A stretch of 45,463 nucleotides of DNA from the NCBI GenBank assembly GCA_902785455.1, contig CACZYY010000012.1, positions 470 to 45,932 on the forward strand, in the 5' to 3' direction. The notes under the pieces were generated by a model that made no database searches, was not told where the DNA came from, and saw only the letters and a list, made by a program, of their open reading frames with translations. Of the stretch, positions 42,077 to 45,463 are shown one piece after another; position 1 is the stretch's first letter, and the number at the start of each line of letters is the position of its first letter. Both the position numbers and the translations under genes were made by a program. This DNA is from an uncultured Spirochaetaceae bacterium. GTDB lineage: Bacteria > Spirochaetota > Spirochaetia > Treponematales > Treponemataceae.

Positions 42077-43632
42077 TTCATTTTTATTTCTCCTGAGTTT
42101 CCATTTCTTTCTGCGACAAGACTTGCGTTTGATACTTTTTCAAGGAAAACCTTGTCATGGCTTACTACAATCATTGCACAGTCCAAAGAAGAAAGCGCAT
42201 TCTCCAAAGCCGTTACGCTTGTGATGTCCATGTGATTTGTCGGTTCGTCCAGAATCAATAGCGAAAGAGGCCTTTGAACTGCAAGCGCAATCATCAGTTT
42301 CCTGACTTCACCGGGGCTAAGCCTGCCCGCATCCGTCATTTCTTTTTCGGAATTTTCTGACCGGAGAAAGGCCAGCCTCTCAACTTCGCTTCCAAGCCTG
42401 TAGAGTGTGGAAAGAACTTCCCCGCGCTCGCTTTCTTCCAGTTTGTAAAAGTCTGAAAGAATAGTTTTTTCCTGCTCCGAAGAAATTTCCTGAGGAAGAT
42501 AAAGCATTTCGTTCTGGCGGCCAGCTTTTTCGAGCAGAGAAATCACGTGCTTTACAAAAAGCGTCTTCCCGCTTCCGTTTTCTCCTGTAAGGGCAATTTT
42601 TGTTCCGCCTTTAATTTCTATGTGAGGAATCTTTAAGCAGTAGGAATCCGCGCAAAGAACTGTTTCCTGAACAACGACTGACTTTGAAAAGTCCGTTTCG
42701 TTAAGAGAAAAACCTTCCTTTCGTTTGAGAGATTTTTTTATCGAATCGCGTTCATTTTCGGTCTGACGAATTTGACTTGCCAAGCGGGCCTTTGCGTCTC
42801 CTGTTGAACGGTCTTTTCCTGAGATTCTTGCCACATCGATTTTTGCCTGCGCGTCGTGGTCATGCGGATCAATTGCCTTTTTTGAAAGACGCGACCTTGC
42901 CTTCTGGTTCTGGGACTCAAGTTTTGCACTTCTCGCCTTCTCAGAACTTGCTTTTGAATTAAGCCGCTCCCACTCCCCGCGCGATTGTTCCGCACCGTTT
43001 TGCCTTAATTCCAGAGCTTTTGAAAGCCCGCAAGGATACGTGTCAAAAACGGTACACTCTCGCCCATCAGCAAAAGCCGAGGCTTCGTTGTAAAGATAAA
43101 TTGTTTTTGTGCAAAGGGTGTCCGCAAAATCACGGTCATGACTTACAATCAAACCTGTGCCTGTAAAAGTTTTAAGCGCGCTGCAAATCATTGCCTTTGT
43201 CTTTGCGTCAAGATGATTTGTCGGTTCGTCCAGTAAAAGCACGGCCGGATTTTCTGCAAGTGCCGATGCAATCTGAATTCGTTTTTTTTCACCGCCAGAA
43301 AGAGATTCGTAACGTTCGAGCATTTCTTCAGTTACGCAAAGAATTGAAAAAAATCTTCTAACCTCATTGTCGTCTGACCAGAAGGCATTGTAAAGGTTGT
43401 CCGGGATTTCGGAACAATCCTGCGCACAGTAAACAGAATCTCCACCAGCTGCAATTTTGCCGCCGTCCGCGCACAGAATTCCTGCAATCAGTTTTAGCAG
43501 AGTGCTTTTGCCACTGCCGTTACTCCCGGCTACGCAAGTCCAGCCGTCCTGAATTGAAAGAGAAAAATCTTCGAATAAATTTGTGTGTGAAAAAGGATAA
43601 GAAAAATTGAGTTTTGTGATTTGAATTGACAT
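42073..43632 (-). CDS. ABC-F family ATPase (ribosome-associated, possible antibiotic protection)
   Basis: 519 residues, two ABC domains with no membrane helices. Domain 1: GSNGSGKST, LSGGEKKRIQIASAL, LLLDEPTNHLD. The linker between domains (about 195-320) is long, charged and rich in Arg and Lys, as in ABC-F proteins that reach the peptidyl-transferase centre. Domain 2: GENGSGKT, LSPGEVRKLMIALAV, LILDEPTNHMD. The length and missing C-terminal extension fit the Lsa/Vga/Msr-like resistance group rather than housekeeping EttA. The leader upstream looks like a translation attenuator, which supports a role in antibiotic response. Confidence 0.85.
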   Translation of the reverse strand: MSIQITKLNFSYPFSHTNLFEDFSLSIQDGWTCVAGSNGSGKSTLLKLIAGILCADGGKIAAGGDSVYCAQDCSEIPDNLYNAFWSDDNEVRRFFSILCVTEEMLERYESLSGGEKKRIQIASALAENPAVLLLDEPTNHLDAKTKAMICSALKTFTGTGLIVSHDRDFADTLCTKTIYLYNEASAFADGRECTVFDTYPCGLSKALELRQNGAEQSRGEWERLNSKASSEKARSAKLESQNQKARSRLSKKAIDPHDHDAQAKIDVARISGKDRSTGDAKARLASQIRQTENERDSIKKSLKRKEGFSLNETDFSKSVVVQETVLCADSYCLKIPHIEIKGGTKIALTGENGSGKTLFVKHVISLLEKAGRQNEMLYLPQEISSEQEKTILSDFYKLEESERGEVLSTLYRLGSEVERLAFLRSENSEKEMTDAGRLSPGEVRKLMIALAVQRPLSLLILDEPTNHMDITSVTALENALSSLDCAMIVVSHDKVFLEKVSNASLVAERNGNSGEIKMN

Positions 43633-43651
43633 TTTGGCCTCTCAATAAAAA

Positions 43652-43717
43652 GAAGCCAGTTACAGCAAGACTATCGCCTACACCGACTAAAAAATGAATT
43701 GAACTGCAACTGACTTC
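43652..43717 (-). terminator. Attenuator-like terminator before the ABC-F gene
   Basis: On the minus strand GAAGTCAGTTGCAG (43704-43717) pairs with CTGTAACTGGCTTC (43652-43665), 14 bp with two G-U, loop 38 bases, followed by five T (43647-43651). It lies 15 bases before the ABC-F start. Confidence 0.7.
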
Positions 43718-43764
43718 CAGAATTATTCTCATGCGAGAAATTGCTTTGTTTACGGAAATCAGAT

Positions 43765-43776
43765 TTACAGTATCAT
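43765..43776 (-). CDS. Possible three-residue leader peptide (Met-Ile-Leu) before the ABC-F gene
   Basis: ATG ATA CTG TAA on the minus strand, with AGGAG 11 bases upstream (43788-43792). Very short leader peptides are usual upstream of Lsa/Vga-type ABC-F genes. The spacing is on the long side, and a longer overlapping frame starts at 43732. Confidence 0.3.
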   Translation of the reverse strand: MIL

Positions 43777-43809
43777 CGGCTACGCGACTCCTAAATTGTA
43801 AGATATTTT

Positions 43810-43838
43810 ATGCTACAACCTTAAGTTTATTTTGTCAA
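43810..43838 (-). promoter_or_regulatory. Promoter of the ABC-F leader
   Basis: TTGACA (43833-43838), 17-base spacer, TAGCAT (43810-43815) on the minus strand. It gives a leader of about 170 bases before the ABC-F start. Confidence 0.55.
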
Positions 43839-43853
43839 TTGTTCCAGTTAAAT

Positions 43854-43883
43854 TTGTAAAAAAATCTTAAAATATGCTATAAT
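43854..43883 (+). promoter_or_regulatory. Promoter of the 7TM sensor gene
   Basis: TTGTAA (43854-43859), 18-base spacer, extended -10 TGC-TATAAT (43878-43883). GGAGG follows at 43898-43902. It is back to back with the ABC-F promoter. Confidence 0.65.
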
Positions 43884-43914
43884 TGTATTGAAAATATGGA
43901 GGTTATAAAAACTA

Positions 43915-45463
43915 ATGCTATACGCGATAACCCCAGCATCAGTGCTGATATTAAATTTAATATTGAACTGGGAATTATTTACAAATTACGGATTTAATGT
44001 CAAACAGCAGGACAAACAGAAAATAGTTCACGTCCGTTACAACTGGTTTCTGCTCGCTGCAAATTGCTACCTTATCGTGGATATGACTTGGGGGCTTTTG
44101 TATGAGCACAAGGAAGTTCAGGCTTTTTTTCCATATATATACTATTTAACTGTCTTTTATTTTATGTTCATGCTCCTCACAATGCTCACGTGGACCCGGT
44201 ATATGGTTGCTTATCTTGACAATAGCGGCCGCCGAAGTGATATGCTGATTCATGTGGTATGGACGTTGTTTATAATTGGAGTCGTATGCCTGATACTCAA
44301 CCGTTTTTACCATTTCATGTTTTCGTATAATGATGCGAATGAATATATCGGTGAAGTCGGCAGGAACATTTCTTTTCTTCTTCAGATTGTCTTTTATACT
44401 CTAATCACCATTTACATGCTGTATGTTACCTATAACAGCACAGGAGTCGAAAAAGTCAGATACAAGGCAGTGGCCTTGACAAGTATGGTTTTGGGTCTTT
44501 TCCTTACATTTCAGATTATAAATGCGTTTTTCCCCTTTTATGCCGTGGGCCTTATAATTGGAATATGTCTGATTCACTCTTTTGTGCAATCTAGTGAAAA
44601 AAAGGAGAAAAAGATACATGACAATATTGCTTCTGCAATGGCAAAAGATTACGAAGCCATTTTCTACATAGACATAGAAACAGGCGAATATCTGAATTTC
44701 TCTAAAAGCCCAAAATATATGTCGCTGAATGTTGTGCCACTAGGAAAAGACTTTTTTAAAGAAGCTCTGGACGGTGTTGAAGTTTGCACTTATCCTGATG
44801 ACCTGGAATATGCGAGACAGTTTTATAACAAGGAAACAATGCTCAAAAGTCTTGAAGGCAAGCGTTCTTTTCATTCAAATACAGAGTTTTGGTAAACAAA
44901 GAACCACGGCACTTTCTGTTCACTGTGATGCGTGACAGTAACGAACAGTATCTTATTTTCTACGAAAAAGACATAGAAGACGAACTTAGGGCAGAAAAAC
45001 TTAATAAAGAAAACCAAAAACAGACGATTACATTCGGTCAGATTGCTGAAAGTCTGGCTTCTATCTATGATGTAATCTACTATGTAAATATCGCGGATTC
45101 ATCTTATGTATGTTATCAGGCTAATGAAATTTTTGGTAAGCTTGAGGTTCATGATTCTGGAGATGATTTTTATAGCGAATCGCTCGCCACTATTCCACAA
45201 ATTATTCATGAGCAGGATTGTGAAAGGCTTGCCGAATTCATAAATAAAGACAACATGATTTCCACAATGGAAAATCACAAAGACTGCAGCATAAATTACC
45301 GTATTGTTGTTTCCGGGAATCCTCAGTATACCCGGCTGACGGTTCGAAAAAGTAGCGACGGAACGCATTTTATCATCGGCGTTGAAAATATCGATGACGA
45401 AGTTAAAAAGGAAAAGCAGCATCTTAAAGAACTGAAAACTGAAAAAGAGCTTGCAAGACGAGA
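43915..45463 (+). pseudogene. 7TM membrane sensor, frameshifted and cut by the window end
   Basis: The first frame (43915-44895) gives seven or so N-terminal helices (e.g. FMFMLLTMLTWTRYMVAYL, MVLGLFLTFQIINAFFP) and a cytoplasmic segment, then stops soon after ...EGKRSFHSNTEFW. From 44874 the next frame continues without a stop to the window end: FKYRVLVNKEPRHFLFTVM, YLIFYEKDIEDELRAEKLNK, then another PAS-like repeat. One missing T near 44874 would restore one chain. The layout fits 7TM-PAS sensors that end in GGDEF or kinase domains; the effector lies beyond the window. It may be a true frameshift or a sequencing error. Confidence 0.75.

Noticed and set aside
43520..43732. 70-residue frame overlapping the ABC-F start
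   Set aside because: No Shine-Dalgarno and mostly antisense-like composition; kept only as an alternative leader frame.
1..45463. CRISPR arrays, tRNA or rRNA genes, insertion sequences with transposase
   Set aside because: No regularly spaced repeats, no tRNA-like or rRNA segments and no transposase-like frames were noticed on reading; this was not a computed search.

Overview
The window reads as a chromosome segment of a host-associated Treponema-like spirochaete, probably a gut or rumen species. The basis is AT-rich coding, a BmpA-type lipoprotein with its nucleoside ABC transporter, many lipoproteins, a Cache-type chemoreceptor, CheX and several c-di-GMP signalling proteins. The species call is inference from gene content; no rRNA or tRNA gene was found.

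Layout. (1) 1-8284, plus strand: anaerobic cobalamin synthesis, with the cbiJ end, a cbiE-cbiT fusion, cbiA, a Cys-rich/CobD fusion, a CheX-like gene, cobT, a tandem cobU, an unassigned structured RNA and cbiB. (2) 8341-12288, minus: a membrane GGDEF-EAL protein, then ribH and ribBA under an FMN riboswitch. (3) 12318-24600: a urea island. A small LuxR-type regulator diverges from two small membrane proteins, urtA, a urtB-urtC fusion, urtD and urtE (plus strand); ureABCEFGD converges on them from the other side. Imported urea would be split by the nickel urease. The regulator, the membrane-protein operon and ureA each have an intrinsic terminator between promoter and first gene. (4) 24684-28331: a YczE-like membrane protein, a BtuD-CobQ fusion and a small exported protein. 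(5) 28417-37847, minus: nucleoside transporter (nupQ, nupP, nupO, bmpA), a BtuC-type permease, a chemoreceptor and a BtuF-type lipoprotein. (6) 37906-40982, minus: a PfkB kinase, a NEAT-like exported protein and an exported CbiK behind a cobalamin riboswitch. (7) 41033-45463: a DUF2156 protein, an ABC-F ATPase with an attenuator-like leader, and a frameshifted 7TM sensor cut by the window end.

The main unexplained structure is a mosaic of palindromic elements. A shared core (GAGTCTCGGTGAAGGC and GGGGTAGCGGAAAA, with triloop hairpins whose stems differ but stay complementary) lies in frame inside cbiA, cobU and the BtuD-CobQ fusion, each time at a domain boundary, and also between urtA and urtB and upstream of ureA. 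Other multi-branched nested palindromes sit upstream of urtA, between the ureA leader and yczE, and downstream of cbiK. A second pattern is that several genes without a Shine-Dalgarno have a -10 hexamer ending 6-8 bases before the start codon, which predicts leaderless mRNAs.

All structures were paired by eye, and no database search was run. Protein family calls rest on motifs and gene context.
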